A DNA stretch of 64,000 nt from Siniperca chuatsi (lineage: Eukaryota; Chordata; Actinopteri; Centrarchiformes; Sinipercidae): assembly GCF_020085105.1 (NCBI RefSeq), contig NC_058052.1:7983733-8047732 (forward strand), written 5' to 3'. Each line of letters opens with the position of its first letter. Position 1 is the first letter of the stretch. The notes beneath the pieces were generated by a model. The model searched no databases, was not told where the DNA came from, and worked only from the letters and a program-made list of their open reading frames with translations. This document shows, piece after piece, positions 63,713-64,000 of the stretch. The position numbers and the translations under genes are program-made.

Positions 63713-64000
63713 GTGAGCAATACCAGAAATTCTAGTTCTTTCTCTCAGCTATTCTAATGAGACTCTGTTATAGACATGGAGAATTGCTCGTGGCAGATAT
63801 AAACAAAGCGAAATCATTGTGCTTGATGAGTGAACTAAAGGAGGCCTGTATATGCATACCACTGGTGTTAGCGACGGCTTGAGGCTCTTGTTGAATAGAT
63901 GCAAGAGAAAATGTAGGACAGAATTCCTGGCAAAGCTAACAGGTCAGGGACTATCCACTTTATAGTGGCATAGCGTTGTGAAAAACAAGTGAACCAGCAG

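Larger units (their letters stand above)
49061..64000. other. Gene-free downstream flank of EMX2
   Basis: I find no exon with flanking splice sites, no conserved peptide and no RNA gene in this 15 kb. Short open frames are scattered and unsupported. Dinucleotide repeats and isolated motif-rich blocks are listed separately. A gene-poor flank fits the regulatory landscape expected next to a developmental homeobox gene. Confidence 0.6.

Overview
The window is vertebrate nuclear DNA, almost certainly from a ray-finned (probably percomorph) fish. Genes are split by short GT-AG introns, coding exons are highly conserved with mammals, and the interspersed repeats are typical of teleosts: a Rex3 RTE-type LINE, hAT-like and other MITEs, and TA/CA microsatellites. 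I read six protein-coding genes exon by exon. Every splice phase closes and each gene gives an uninterrupted frame.

Layout: TM9SF3 (+, CDS 1384-11701, 15 coding exons, 586 aa); PRDX3 (-, 13669-20471, 7 exons, 248 aa); SFXN4 (+, 21174-23763, 14 exons, 314 aa); DENND10/FAM45A (-, 25318-27745, 9 coding exons, 351 aa); EIF3A (+, 30189-39196, 22 exons, 1231 aa); a 5'-truncated, frameshifted Rex3 retrotransposon (-, 41268-42924) flanked by a 12-bp target-site duplication; EMX2 (+, 44536-47974, 3 exons, 247 aa). The last 15 kb (49061-64000) hold no gene I can support. They read like the regulatory flank of a developmental gene: AT-core homeodomain-like motifs in non-repetitive sequence, plus a few microsatellites.

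The genes are compact and alternate in strand. TM9SF3/PRDX3 and SFXN4/DENND10 are tail to tail. PRDX3/SFXN4 share a 702-bp head-to-head interval, and DENND10/EIF3A are head to head across about 2.1 kb. They are not an operon and do not share a pathway: TM9SF3 is an endomembrane sorting protein, PRDX3 a mitochondrial peroxidase, SFXN4 a mitochondrial inner-membrane complex I assembly factor, DENND10 a Rab GEF, EIF3A a translation initiation scaffold and EMX2 a forebrain/urogenital homeobox factor. PRDX3 and SFXN4 do share a compartment. PRDX3, SFXN4, DENND10, EIF3A and EMX2 correspond to human 10q26; TM9SF3 is on 10q24 in human.

I found no sign of a novel biological system (no unexplained gene cluster, array or operon). 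The most checkable new observations are mobile elements with intact ends: a 338-bp element with 37-bp perfect inverted repeats, a TTAA-flanked MITE, a roughly 200-bp MITE with a second half-copy, a hAT MITE with an 8-bp duplication, and the Rex3 copy. There is also a Z-DNA/G-quadruplex tract upstream of EMX2 and several candidate conserved enhancers.
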